Source: a bacterium
GTDB lineage: Bacteria > Planctomycetota > SZUA-567
DNA length: 64,000 nucleotides
NCBI GenBank assembly: GCA_003245715.1
Contig: QKCJ01000031.1
Location: 1-64,000 of the forward strand
Reading direction: 5' to 3'
Position 1 is the first letter of the stretch; the number at the start of each line of letters is the position of its first letter. Positions 1 to 8,579 of the stretch are shown piece after piece. The position numbers and the translations under genes were made by a program. The notes beneath the pieces are model-generated. The model was not told the origin of the DNA. It saw nothing but the letters and a program-made list of their open reading frames with translations, and did not search any database.

Positions 1-107
1 AACAGATAGAGATTTACGATAATTTATTCAAACGAAAAAATATTATATATACTTATATCGAAAAACGTTAAAAAATATTTTATTAAAAATAAATATACTT
101 ATCAATC

Positions 108-135
108 TTGACAACTCAAGTACTTCGTCTATTAT
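108..135 (+). promoter_or_regulatory. Probable sigma-70 promoter of ackA
   Basis: A perfect -35 box TTGACA (108-113) and a -10 box TATTAT (130-135) are 16 bases apart in an AT-rich stretch. The expected transcription start is near 142, leaving a leader of about 64 bases before the ackA start codon. Nothing else is visible in bases 1-107 except AT-rich sequence. Confidence 0.65.
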
Positions 136-205
136 TGGTTAATCCTAACCGATTACACATTTGCATCTTTTTGATTGCTTTTAATTTTTTTTGAAAGGTT
201 TTACC

Positions 206-1414
206 ATGATTGTCCTAGTTATCAATTGTGGGTCATCGTCAATTAAGTACCAACTCTTTGACATGCCCTCGAAAAAAGTCCTTGCAAAGGGTATTATTGA
301 GCGAATCGGTCTGGAGACGGGTAACCTGACCCACAAAGTCGAGGACTCAAAGTACAGTTTCGAGCGCGAGATTCCTGACCACAAAGTCGGCATGAAGCTC
401 ATACTTGAAACACTCGTAGACAAGGAACACGGAGTTATCAAGGACATCCATGACATCAAGGCAGCAGGCCACCGCGTTGTTCATGGTGGTGAGAGGTACA
501 GCGGTTCAGTTATTATCAATGAAGATGTGATAAAGGGTATTGAGGAAGTAAGCGATCTCGCTCCTCTGCACAACCCAGCCAACCTCGTCGGTATCCGAGC
601 AGCAATGGACGCTCTTCCTGGGGTTCCGATGGTTGCAGTCTTCGATACCGCCTTCCACCAGACCATCCCACAGCACGCTTACCTCTACCCACTGCCCTAC
701 AAACTCTACAAAGAACACAAAATCAGAAAATACGGTTTCCACGGTACATCACACCACTTTGTAACCCGCCGTACCGCAGAACTTCTCGGCGTTCCGGAAC
801 ACACAATCAACTGTATCGTCTGCCACCTAGGTAACGGCGGCTCGATAACAGCTGTCCAGAACGGAAAATCAATCGATACAACCATGGGTATGACACCGCT
901 TGCCGGTGTCATGATGGGAACACGCTGTGGTGACGTTGACCCGGCTATCGCCTTCTACCTTATCGACCAGGGCATCTGCAAGGATTACAAAGAAGTTGAT
1001 AACCTCATGAACAAGCAGTCAGGTATTCTGGGCGTCTCGGAAATCACCAGCGATATGCGTGACATCGAAGATGGCGCTGCGGAAAAAGGTCCAAAGAGCC
1101 GTGAGCAGCTCGTGCTTGATATGTTCTCCTACCGCGTCTCTCTTTATATCGGTGCTTACATGGCTATCCTGCCGCGCGTTGACGCTATCGCCTTTACCGG
1201 TGGTATCGGCGAAAACGGCCCGATCATCCGCTGGGGCGCCTGCCTTAACCTCGCCAATATCGGTATCCGTCTTGACCCGATCAAGAACAAGGAAACCTGG
1301 CGCGGTAAAGAAGGCGAGATCTCATCATCTGAAAGCCGTGTGAAGGTCATGGTTGTTCCGACAGACGAAGAAGGCTTCATTGCCAGCGATACTTACTCAC
1401 TGGTTGCCAACTGA
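206..1414 (+). CDS. ackA: Acetate kinase
   Basis: Acetate kinase makes ATP and acetate from acetyl phosphate and ADP in the cytoplasm, the last step of acetate fermentation. The 402-residue product has the usual length. The N-terminal VINCGSSSIKYQLF is the phosphate-binding signature of the ASKHA fold. KYGFHGTSHHFV and HLGNGGSITAV are the two other family signatures, and FTGGIGEN lies near the C-terminus. An in-frame TTG at 191 would add five residues, but the ATG at 206 has AAAGG eight bases upstream and begins right at the conserved strand, so I chose 206. A good promoter lies upstream and a clear terminator follows, so the gene appears monocistronic. No phosphotransacetylase gene lies beside it here. 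The call is very secure. Confidence 0.98.
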   Translation: MIVLVINCGSSSIKYQLFDMPSKKVLAKGIIERIGLETGNLTHKVEDSKYSFEREIPDHKVGMKLILETLVDKEHGVIKDIHDIKAAGHRVVHGGERYSGSVIINEDVIKGIEEVSDLAPLHNPANLVGIRAAMDALPGVPMVAVFDTAFHQTIPQHAYLYPLPYKLYKEHKIRKYGFHGTSHHFVTRRTAELLGVPEHTINCIVCHLGNGGSITAVQNGKSIDTTMGMTPLAGVMMGTRCGDVDPAIAFYLIDQGICKDYKEVDNLMNKQSGILGVSEITSDMRDIEDGAAEKGPKSREQLVLDMFSYRVSLYIGAYMAILPRVDAIAFTGGIGENGPIIRWGACLNLANIGIRLDPIKNKETWRGKEGEISSSESRVKVMVVPTDEEGFIASDTYSLVAN

Positions 1415-1439
1415 GAGTAATTAATCAAAAGACTCAAAA

Positions 1440-1470
1440 AAAAGCCACCCATTTTCCGGGTGGCTTTTGC
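1440..1470 (+). terminator. Rho-independent terminator of ackA
   Basis: An 11-base stem AAAAGCCACCC pairs with GGGTGGCTTTT across a 7-base loop. The T-run is partly inside the stem. It follows the ackA stop codon by 26 bases. Confidence 0.85.
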
Positions 1471-1605
1471 TTTAATAACATCATGTAGAAATTACAGAGC
1501 AGCGCAGATAAAAAAGTGAAAATATCTGCCAGAAAAAATGCGAATAGTAAATACCCGCATTAGAGCATACTGTTTGAATTCGGAAAAAAAACATCCGGCA
1601 GCGAC

Positions 1606-2568
1606 TCAGCCCTTACAGATACTTCCGCCACAGGATGATCCAGCCCCGGCCGTACAGCCGAAACAATAATCCCCGGTAACAATCCGGCGCCACATCAGAC
1701 AAGGTTTACGGAAAGCATTAATGTGCTGTGGACACGGCAGATCGAGCTGCGCCCCCATCGCGAGATTAAAATCGCAATCATACAGACTGCCATCCCAATC
1801 AACACAAATCTGGCGGCGACACATGAGATTCTCCACTGTATCAGGATTATAGCCGTCCTCAAGCGTCTTCTGATATTTTTCAAGCACTCCGTCTTTTAGA
1901 AGATTACTCCGGAAATTACCAACCGGCAAATTGTTCAAAGCAATCAGATTTGTAAACTCGATACCATTAGTCAGGCGAAAGTGCCTGCGGTATTTTTCCT
2001 CCAGCTCCTTCTGACAACCGGGAAGTGCCGCACCGGCAGGGTTGTAGACAAGGGTAAGTTTCAGTTCATCATCAACACCATAGCCAAGCTCATTGAGCTG
2101 CTTCAGGCATTTTATCGAATAACCGTAAACCTCATTATTGGTTGAACCGGAGACATGTGACTCAAGATAACAGTGCAATGAAGCATAAATGGAGATCTTT
2201 TTATCCGGCAGCAAATCCATGACAGCGGGGCGTGAATACAGAGCAGTCAGGTTTGTACGCAGAATAATGTTGACGTCATACGGGCTTAAGGACCGGATAA
2301 AGTAAGGAAGATTATCATTAAGCTCAGGCGCGCCGCCGGTTATGTCAACAGTCTGGAAATATCCGTAACGCACCACATTGATGATGGTCTCCATCACAGA
2401 AGCAGTCATCATCTCCTTGCGCTCAGGACCACAACCAAGATGACAATGGTTACAGCTCAGATCGCACTTCCTGCCAACATTGACCTGAATTGTTGTTATA
2501 TCACCGCTGATAAGTTCATGCCCGATTTTTGCAACAAAAGAGTTCACATCAGTACCAAGTTCAATCAT
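1606..2568 (-). CDS. arsS: ArsS-type radical SAM protein (arsenosugar biosynthesis family)
   Basis: This is a cytoplasmic radical SAM enzyme of 320 residues. The cluster motif CDLSCNHC (Cys 35, 39, 42) binds the catalytic 4Fe-4S cluster, and DITGGAPEL follows as the SAM-binding strand. The C-terminal domain carries several conserved cysteines, including MCRRQICVDW, YDCDFN and the tail CFGCTAGAGSSCGGS. That tail is the hallmark of the ArsS family, in which some members have selenocysteine at the last cysteine; here it is Cys. ArsS is linked to arsenosugar synthesis and normally works with the methyltransferase ArsM, but no arsM is visible in this window, so the role is inferred from family only. 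The start at 2568 is preceded by GGAGAGGGG; an upstream in-frame start at 2637 adds 23 unconserved residues and was rejected. Confidence 0.85.
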   Translation of the reverse strand: MIELGTDVNSFVAKIGHELISGDITTIQVNVGRKCDLSCNHCHLGCGPERKEMMTASVMETIINVVRYGYFQTVDITGGAPELNDNLPYFIRSLSPYDVNIILRTNLTALYSRPAVMDLLPDKKISIYASLHCYLESHVSGSTNNEVYGYSIKCLKQLNELGYGVDDELKLTLVYNPAGAALPGCQKELEEKYRRHFRLTNGIEFTNLIALNNLPVGNFRSNLLKDGVLEKYQKTLEDGYNPDTVENLMCRRQICVDWDGSLYDCDFNLAMGAQLDLPCPQHINAFRKPCLMWRRIVTGDYCFGCTAGAGSSCGGSICKG

Positions 2569-2950
2569 GTTGAGCCCCTCTCCAAAATATCTGCAGATCC
2601 AATATTTCAGCTCAATCAGTATAATATCGTAATACAACTCAAGCCCACAAGTCGGCTTAATTGTAATTGAAACAACAATAACATTACTGAAAGATTATAA
2701 TAATCATTTCCTTCCCCAGGAAATTCTAACAGTATTATTATATTTTTCAAACTTGTAATGTCCAGAAAATTTCTGCAAGAGCCTGTATTTATGTATTTAA
2801 ACACTGTATAAAGTGTTATTCTCCAACAAGAGCAAAACCTCCACAGTGCTATACAAGTATCATCAAAAAAAAACCAGCCATACAAGTATGACTGGCGTAG
2901 TAAATATAAAAGTATTTTTTACTGTTATCGAAGTTTTAAGACACTCATCA
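2569..2950. other. 382-base intergenic stretch
   Basis: This AT-rich gap separates arsS from the next minus-strand gene. It holds the terminator at 2865-2896 and presumably the arsS promoter, but I could not find a convincing -35/-10 pair. No open reading frame in it looks like a gene. Confidence 0.6.
2865..2896 (-). terminator. Rho-independent terminator of the symporter gene
   Basis: On the minus strand CCAGTCATAC pairs with GTATGGCTGG across a 2-base gap, leaving one mismatch, and is followed directly by a run of nine T. It lies 55 bases past the stop codon of the symporter gene at 2951-3898. Confidence 0.85.
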
Positions 2951-3898
2951 TTAATTTCCGGAAACTACGCGGCCAGAGGTCGCCTTAGCCATATGACTAA
3001 CAATAAATGTATCAAGGGTAAGTTGAATAAAATAATAAGCAAGGCACGGTACAAGCGTCAGGCCGCTATCCATCTTTATTGCGGTGAGAACACTGATTGC
3101 CATGGGCAGGGTTTTTTGCGCGACACATAAAATGAATGCAACCGAGTCCTCGTGATTAAGCCGGAGCAGGCGGCAGGAAAGCGAACTGATAAGCATAAGC
3201 ACAATATGCAATGCCGCAGCCAGAAGCAGCACCAGTGGAAGACGTGAATAATCAAAGCTTTTGAGCATTGAGCTTGAGGTACAGAAAGCCACATAAACAA
3301 CCAGAATAACACAGACTGAAGGCAGATATGACACAACAAGTTTCGGCAGTTTGCATAGTCGGCCAAATCCGTAACCAACACCAAAAGGAAGCAATACCAG
3401 AAAGAGCATCTTCTTGAGCAGGTAGATTGAATCAACGGAAATACCGGTATCGACATTTATAAACCAGGGCAGCAGGAGTGGAATTGAAATGATCGCGACA
3501 AGGTTGAGACCGATGGTAAAAAACATCGCCCACGCCCGGTTACCGCCACAAACACCCGCGATAACAATTGCCGAGGAAAGAGTCGTCGGCATCGCCGCCA
3601 TGACAATAAGCCCCAATTCCATATATTCGTCAATATCAACAAGCAACGTCCCGATATAGCCAAATACCGGCCCGAGAATCAGCGACACCACGACCGCGCA
3701 GAGCAGCACAAGCACGATCTTGCGCCCCATCCTGACCTCGCCAATACTGAAACTCCAGCCATTAATACAGAAGATCGCCATTACCAATACATAAACCGCG
3801 CTGTTTTGCCTCATCCATAACCCCGGCTCAGCCCAGAGCAGCGCAAAAACAACAGCCAGAACAATACCGACCGGTAAAAATAACTTCTTGAAACTCAT
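2951..3898 (-). CDS. SBF-like (SLC10A7-type) bile acid:sodium symporter family transporter
   Basis: This 315-residue inner-membrane protein is almost wholly hydrophobic, with about nine or ten predicted transmembrane helices. The segment AAMPTTLSSAIVIAGVCGGN is the conserved cation-crossover region of the SBF-like family (relatives of YfeH and SLC10A7), and IGLNLVAIISIPLLLPW continues it. Family members are secondary transporters, often sodium-coupled, but the substrate cannot be read from sequence. Arsenite exporters of the ACR3 type belong to the same superfamily, and arsS is the next gene. However, this protein has its own promoter and terminator and lacks the ACR3-like sequence context, so a link to arsenic is only a guess. 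It appears monocistronic. Confidence 0.85.
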   Translation of the reverse strand: MSFKKLFLPVGIVLAVVFALLWAEPGLWMRQNSAVYVLVMAIFCINGWSFSIGEVRMGRKIVLVLLCAVVVSLILGPVFGYIGTLLVDIDEYMELGLIVMAAMPTTLSSAIVIAGVCGGNRAWAMFFTIGLNLVAIISIPLLLPWFINVDTGISVDSIYLLKKMLFLVLLPFGVGYGFGRLCKLPKLVVSYLPSVCVILVVYVAFCTSSSMLKSFDYSRLPLVLLLAAALHIVLMLISSLSCRLLRLNHEDSVAFILCVAQKTLPMAISVLTAIKMDSGLTLVPCLAYYFIQLTLDTFIVSHMAKATSGRVVSGN

Positions 3899-3983
3899 AA
3901 AATCTCCATTTTTTCAGCACAGACCATTATCAGCAATTATAACGGTTCAAGCAAGAACACAGCATCCCGCCACAAGCAATTTA

Positions 3984-4017
3984 TGTATACAATACATCAT
4001 AAGATTCTATTTGTCAA
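3984..4017 (-). promoter_or_regulatory. Promoter of the symporter gene with overlapping palindromic operator candidate
   Basis: On the minus strand TTGACA (4012-4017) and TATTGT (3989-3994) are 17 bases apart. The -10 box overlaps TGTATACAATACA (3984-3996), which contains the palindrome TGTATACA. Such TTGTATACAA-like sites are typical of GntR-family repressors, and a GntR/FCD regulator is encoded at 6657-7286. The promoter is seen; the operator role is inferred. Confidence 0.6.
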
Positions 4018-4070
4018 GACAGTATATGATTTATAAATAGCAAAACAGCACTAAAAAATGTATATAAATA

Positions 4071-4100
4071 ATAAACTCCGACCTTAAAGCCGGAGTTTAT
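4071..4100 (-). terminator. Hairpin terminator after the 779-residue exported protein
   Basis: A perfect 10-base stem ATAAACTCCG/CGGAGTTTAT encloses a 10-base loop. It lies about 50 bases after the stop codon of the gene at 4150-6489. The flanks are AT-rich but there is no long uninterrupted T-run, so the strength is uncertain. Confidence 0.6.
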
Positions 4101-4149
4101 CAGCATAACAGGTTTCAACTCAACCCTTTAGAGCGTGTCGTCACGATAT

Positions 4150-6489
4150 TCATTTAGTGGCAGCGTTTGATGAATTCGGGGCGTAAAGTTCAATCACATC
4201 GCGGTTCATGTTATTCATCACGGCGTTGTAAAAACCGGCGTACTCACTGGGTTCCGCATTTATCACTTCAACATGGCCATCGCCATAAAGGACAGTGCCG
4301 CCTTTAGGACTACCGGGTTTTTCGATAACAATAATAACATTCCCTCTGGCCTCCTCGCCATTTTTCAGCGGGACAAGGTCAAAAGCAATTTCATCATTGC
4401 CCTGAATTGGACTGTAAAGCAATTTTTCCGAGAGCAGGTCGGCTTTCACTAATTCATCAAGTGACGCTGGCGCATGATTATTCTGTTGCTTGTAGAACAT
4501 ATACGCGGTACCGATCTGCTTGAGATTGTTGGTTGTGGCTACATTCAGCGCCGCTTTTCTCGCATTCATCAAAGGACCTGAGAGCATCGCCGCCATAATT
4601 CCCACGACCGCCGGATTGCCCATGAAGGTATTATCGCGCAAGAGAGAATTAAATTTACTGAACAATGAATTACCCATAGGCAGCGGCCCGTAAATAATCA
4701 TGCACTGTTCAGATTCTGAAGGCTGGAAAACCGAGTTCCAGGAATCAAAGAGGTTTTTGTTGAAAGTGTGCTGTGAGGGCAGCAGGTACAGCGGGAAGGC
4801 AGCACTGAGATAACGGACAAACTCGACGGGATTGCTTTTAGGGTCGGGGAAAGGCAGCATTGACGGCGCATTCTGAACCCCATTTTTATGGTTTTCCTCG
4901 CTCTTGATGTATGAGTAAACAACACCGCCGGCAGTCGAACCAAGGCCAATAAGATTGTTCCACAAACCGGAGATCCCGTCAATTTCCATATAGCCATACG
5001 CAGAAGGGGCTGCGGTAATACCGCTCATACCGGCAACACGTTTAATTTCGGAGAGGATTTTTTCAGATGAGTTATCAGCGAGAATGTTATTCTTCCCAGC
5101 CTTGGCTTCAAACGCGCGGATAATAGCATAAGGATTGGCGGCCATCAGGATTTTATCACCATCAACGGCGTAACAAACCACCAGTGAGTTAACAAGAGCA
5201 ATACCTTTAATCTCGGCGTAATCTGTTTTCAGGGAAAACTCTGAAGCGTTAAAATTCGCGCCGCGTTTGGCGGCAAAGGCGATTAGCTTGTCAAATACCT
5301 GAACAAGCTTCGCAGTATCAGCAGGCTTGATTACCGCAGTAGTACCGGCGAGGCCAATAAGGTTCAGCCCCGGAAGATCTTCAGGTGTCTGGATAAAAAC
5401 AATGCCCTGCCCCTTCAGGAGCGGCAACAGGTCTTTCTGAAGATCAACGTCGGTCATCTTTTTGGCAGCGTCAAAGAACTTGGCAATTTCCTTTTTGACG
5501 TCATCTTCAGATTTACCCTCGCTTTTAGCCTCAGCCTTGACGGCCGCCTGGACAGAACTGATGATAATATCAAAAGACTTAGTAAAGTCAAAGAAAGCAG
5601 AAGAATACAGAACAGGTTTTGTCGGGACATAAGCGCGCAAATCATCTGATAGCTTGCTGCCGACGCCAACAGAATACGGATTTTTGCCTTCAAATTTATT
5701 ATATAAACGCTGGACAAAACCGTCACCGTCGATTGCAATTGAGTACGCCGCCGAGGAAAGCCCCTTAAGACCGTACATAGCCAACTGTTCTTTAAGCAGT
5801 GTCATCTGCTCAGGCGGAAGCGGGATATAGTCCATCGTTTTCATCCGGCCAAAGAATGAAAATACTTTATTGCCGCCAGACTTCTCAGCCCACGCCTTAT
5901 ACTCAGCGTCCTGTGAAAGCCTGCTGCCATTACCGGCAAGAACACTTTTAAAGACCTTTTCATCAGAGCCAAGAAAAAGCACCAGGCGCTTGCCCGTGAC
6001 ATTAATATGCAGAGTCATAACCGGATTGAGCGGCATTGACATATTAAACACGCCATTAACAACCATGTTCGGCATGCGCTGCGAAAGGATATCTTTTACC
6101 GGATCAAAATCATCCGCAAAATCGGCAACCAGCATAACTTGCGGAAATCCCTGACCGGGAAGCACACCAACAGCAACATGCTTACCGAGAACCCCCAGCA
6201 CCCTCTCTGCGTCAACCCCGCCGCCCATCGCTCCAGCAAACTTCATCAATTCATCAAGCTTAACCTTCGCGTGTGATAAAAATAGCTGGGTCTGTTTATC
6301 ATTAAGAATTTTCGAGAAGGCGGTTTTATTGAACTTGTCCTTGATAACTCCGGTATCATGCAGTTCAATCAGAACAAGCGTATCAGCCGGAAAGAGTGCA
6401 TCAAATGAGCCTCCCGCAGAACCATCCTGCGAAAAAACCGGCATAATCAAACCAGCCAGTACAACAAGCAAAAGTGTTATTTTTTTCAT
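4150..6489 (-). CDS. Large exported protein with C-terminal H-x9-DG pseudopilin-like segment
   Basis: The 779-residue product begins MKKITLLLVVLAGLIMPVFSQ, a clear signal peptide cleaved after about residue 20. The body (about 30-640) is a long soluble region that resembles the DUF3352-type proteins common in Planctomycetes and Lentisphaerae, though I cannot assign it firmly. The last 150 residues start at MNARKAALNVATTNNLKQIG and end with GTVLYGDGHVEVI, which looks like the processing-associated H-x9-DG segment of PVC pseudopilin-like proteins, here without its own pilin N-terminus. The protein is expected in the periplasm. The start at 6489 has GGGGAAGAA upstream; an in-frame start at 6522 only prepends residues ahead of the signal peptide. 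It stands alone with its own promoter and terminator. Function unknown. Confidence 0.75.
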   Translation of the reverse strand: MKKITLLLVVLAGLIMPVFSQDGSAGGSFDALFPADTLVLIELHDTGVIKDKFNKTAFSKILNDKQTQLFLSHAKVKLDELMKFAGAMGGGVDAERVLGVLGKHVAVGVLPGQGFPQVMLVADFADDFDPVKDILSQRMPNMVVNGVFNMSMPLNPVMTLHINVTGKRLVLFLGSDEKVFKSVLAGNGSRLSQDAEYKAWAEKSGGNKVFSFFGRMKTMDYIPLPPEQMTLLKEQLAMYGLKGLSSAAYSIAIDGDGFVQRLYNKFEGKNPYSVGVGSKLSDDLRAYVPTKPVLYSSAFFDFTKSFDIIISSVQAAVKAEAKSEGKSEDDVKKEIAKFFDAAKKMTDVDLQKDLLPLLKGQGIVFIQTPEDLPGLNLIGLAGTTAVIKPADTAKLVQVFDKLIAFAAKRGANFNASEFSLKTDYAEIKGIALVNSLVVCYAVDGDKILMAANPYAIIRAFEAKAGKNNILADNSSEKILSEIKRVAGMSGITAAPSAYGYMEIDGISGLWNNLIGLGSTAGGVVYSYIKSEENHKNGVQNAPSMLPFPDPKSNPVEFVRYLSAAFPLYLLPSQHTFNKNLFDSWNSVFQPSESEQCMIIYGPLPMGNSLFSKFNSLLRDNTFMGNPAVVGIMAAMLSGPLMNARKAALNVATTNNLKQIGTAYMFYKQQNNHAPASLDELVKADLLSEKLLYSPIQGNDEIAFDLVPLKNGEEARGNVIIVIEKPGSPKGGTVLYGDGHVEVINAEPSEYAGFYNAVMNNMNRDVIELYAPNSSNAATK

Positions 6490-6540
6490 TTCTTCCCCAT
6501 ACAATAAAAGCAAAAAAAACATCAGACAATATATATCACC

Positions 6541-6569
6541 ATAATACGGATTAGCAACACAGGTAACAA
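6541..6569 (-). promoter_or_regulatory. Promoter of the exported protein gene
   Basis: On the minus strand TTGTTA (6564-6569) and TATTAT (6541-6546) are exactly 17 bases apart. The predicted start lies about 45 bases before the start codon at 6489. Confidence 0.5.
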
Positions 6570-6580
6570 GAAAATTGGCA

Positions 6581-6613
6581 TAAAAAAAACGCCCCGGACA
6601 ACTGCCGGGACGT
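6581..6613 (-). terminator. Rho-independent terminator of the GntR gene
   Basis: On the minus strand CGTCCCGG pairs with CCGGGGCG across a 7-base loop with one wobble pair, followed by eight T. It ends the aminotransferase-GntR transcript. Confidence 0.85.
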
Positions 6614-6656
6614 AGGTTAAATTATTTACAACGCTCAAACTCGGTACTGATGATGA

Positions 6657-7286
6657 TTAATTCCCGGCGATCATGTCCGCACCGTGCATGATATGCTCGC
6701 CAAGAAGCGTGACGGCCTTATCATAATCCATATTCTTTACCGCAGTCATTATGTCATAACGTTCGCGGTTGGTCATTGCCAGGTCATCAATTTTATAAGC
6801 GCGGTAATTGCGGTAGGCTGCGGTGCGAAGCTGAAGACTCTTGATAAGCTCAACAAGCTGGGAGTTCGGGCAGAATTCAAGTATAAAATTATGCATCGCC
6901 ATATCAGCATTGACTGAAGCGGAGCGCTCATCCTCGGAATTATCAACCGCCTTGATCGCGGCAAAAACAGCATCAATGCCGGAATCAGTAATAAACGCCT
7001 TTGCCTGTAAAAGCGCCGCCGCTTCAAGAATTGTCCGGCACTCGAATAGTTCTTTTATTTCAACAGGACTGAAGGTTCGTACCTGACAGCCATAGCGGGG
7101 AACTTTTTCAACCAGCCCATCCTGCGCCAGACGTACCAGCGCTTCGCGCAATGGCGTCCTGCTCACGTCAAGCTCACGACAGAGCTTCTCCTCACGCAAT
7201 TTCTCACCACTCTTGAGTTTGCCCGAGAGTATGCGATTCAAGAGCGCCGAGTACGCCTTGACTACCGGTGAAATATTACGCGCCAT
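6657..7286 (-). CDS. GntR-family transcriptional regulator, FCD (FadR-type) subfamily
   Basis: This 209-residue DNA-binding regulator has an N-terminal winged helix, seen in LREEKLCRELDVSRTPLREA at about residues 31-50 and the wing DGLVEKVPRYGCQV. The remainder is an all-helical FCD effector domain, starting at EIKELFECRTILE (about 78) with the histidine MHNFILEF that usually binds a metal or ligand. FCD regulators respond to carboxylic acids, amino or sugar acids. The gene follows the aminotransferase gene on the same strand by 41 bases and ends in a strong terminator, so it is probably cotranscribed and may control amino acid use. A GntR-like palindrome is present at 3984-3996. The ligand is unknown. 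Confidence 0.9.
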   Translation of the reverse strand: MARNISPVVKAYSALLNRILSGKLKSGEKLREEKLCRELDVSRTPLREALVRLAQDGLVEKVPRYGCQVRTFSPVEIKELFECRTILEAAALLQAKAFITDSGIDAVFAAIKAVDNSEDERSASVNADMAMHNFILEFCPNSQLVELIKSLQLRTAAYRNYRAYKIDDLAMTNRERYDIMTAVKNMDYDKAVTLLGEHIMHGADMIAGN

Positions 7287-7327
7287 GAGTCATCCTCCAA
7301 AAATATAACAGAGCCGCACCGCCAAGA

Positions 7328-8437
7328 TTATTGCTTAACAAGTTTTCCAAGTACCTCAAGACCGCGCTCGATAGTCTCTTCAGAAGCTGCATAGGAAATA
7401 CGAAAATGCGTGTGCTTCTCAGAGAAAACGCTGCCCGGAATAACCAGCAACTGGTTCTCAATACATTTTGCGACAAACTCCTCATCCGTCCCCCAAGGCA
7501 CCTGCGGGAAGATATAAAACGCGCCGCCCGGTTTCTCAACAGTATAGCCATGCCCGATAAGTCCGTTATAGATTTTATCACGCTTGAGTTTGTACTCGGC
7601 AACGTATTTACCCATGTCAACATTGAGCGCCTCAAGCCCGGCATACTGCGCAATTGACGGGGCGCAGACAAAAGTAAACTGCTGGAACTTGGCCATGGTC
7701 TGAACCAATTCCTTAGGCCCGGCCGCATAACCAAGACGCCAGCCGGTCATCGCGTGGCTCTTGCTGAACCCCTTGAGCAACAGCGTACGGTCGCGGTAAT
7801 AATCGGCAATACTTGCAAACTCCTGATCGTAGCAGAAGATGTCATAAATCTCGTCGCTGATGGCGATAATATCGTGCTTGTCAAGAATTGTCGCAAGCGC
7901 CTTGAGCTCGTCAGCCGAATAGACAACACCTGTCGGGTTCGACGGACTGCCGATGACAATAGCCTTGGTCTTTGAGGTGATAAGGCTTTCAATCTTCTCA
8001 AGCGGCAATTTCCAGTCCGGGTAGGTGTCATAATAAACCGGCTTCGCCCCCATCATCAGCGCAAGCTGTTTATACATCACAAAGTACGGATCAGGAATCA
8101 GTACCTCGTCGCCTTCGTCAAGCAAGGCAAGAAATGAAAGGTTCAAACCGCCACTGACCGCCGAGGTAATAATCATCTCGCCACTCTGGTAATTGTTACC
8201 GTGTTTGGCATTGAGCGCCGCAAGCAGGTCAGCCCTGCCCTGAGTCGGGGTATAACTGTTCAACTTGCCATTAATCGCCTCGCAAGCTTTCTGGCGGATA
8301 GTCTCGGGAACATCAAAATCAGGCTGCCCGATTGAGAGGTTAATGGGGTTTTTGAGTCCTGCCGCCAGATCGAAAACCTTACGGATACCACTGATGTCAG
8401 TCTTGCCGGCTCTGGCAGCCAATTTTATCTTGCTCAT
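7328..8437 (-). CDS. Pyridoxal phosphate aminotransferase, class I (aspartate/alanine type)
   Basis: This 369-residue cytoplasmic enzyme exchanges amino groups between amino and keto acids. LSIGQPDFDVP opens the fold-type I domain, SPSNPTG (Asn 167) and DEIYD (Asp 195, Tyr 198) bind the cofactor, and Lys 226 in GFSKSHAMTGWRLGY forms the Schiff base. R360-type carboxylate binding is represented by HFRISYAAS near the end. The sequence resembles archaeal and PVC aspartate or alanine aminotransferases; the precise substrate cannot be told. I start at 8437 because GATAAGGTG precedes that ATG and the protein begins with the family-like MSKIKLAARA; an upstream in-frame start at 8527 adds 30 unconserved residues. 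The GntR gene follows 41 bases later. Confidence 0.9.
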   Translation of the reverse strand: MSKIKLAARAGKTDISGIRKVFDLAAGLKNPINLSIGQPDFDVPETIRQKACEAINGKLNSYTPTQGRADLLAALNAKHGNNYQSGEMIITSAVSGGLNLSFLALLDEGDEVLIPDPYFVMYKQLALMMGAKPVYYDTYPDWKLPLEKIESLITSKTKAIVIGSPSNPTGVVYSADELKALATILDKHDIIAISDEIYDIFCYDQEFASIADYYRDRTLLLKGFSKSHAMTGWRLGYAAGPKELVQTMAKFQQFTFVCAPSIAQYAGLEALNVDMGKYVAEYKLKRDKIYNGLIGHGYTVEKPGGAFYIFPQVPWGTDEEFVAKCIENQLLVIPGSVFSEKHTHFRISYAASEETIERGLEVLGKLVKQ

Positions 8438-8531
8438 ATCAAACACCTTATCACTTAATAAGCTAATGAAAACAAATGCGTCACGAATATTGATTATTGT
8501 AAACAAGCAGCGCGATCTTGCAAGCAACTAT

Positions 8532-8560
8532 AAAAAAAAACGGCCGGAATAATCCGGCCG
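8532..8560 (-). terminator. Rho-independent terminator of the small basic protein gene
   Basis: A perfect 8-base stem CGGCCGGA/TCCGGCCG with a 4-base loop is followed on the minus strand by nine T. It lies 20 bases after the stop codon at 8580. Confidence 0.9.
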
Positions 8561-8579
8561 TAAAAGTTCTGATAAAGAC

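Noticed and set aside
2951-3898. ACR3 arsenite exporter call for the symporter
   Set aside because: The sequence fits the SLC10A7-like branch and not the ACR3 branch, despite the nearby arsS gene. Independent promoter and terminator also argue against an arsenic operon.
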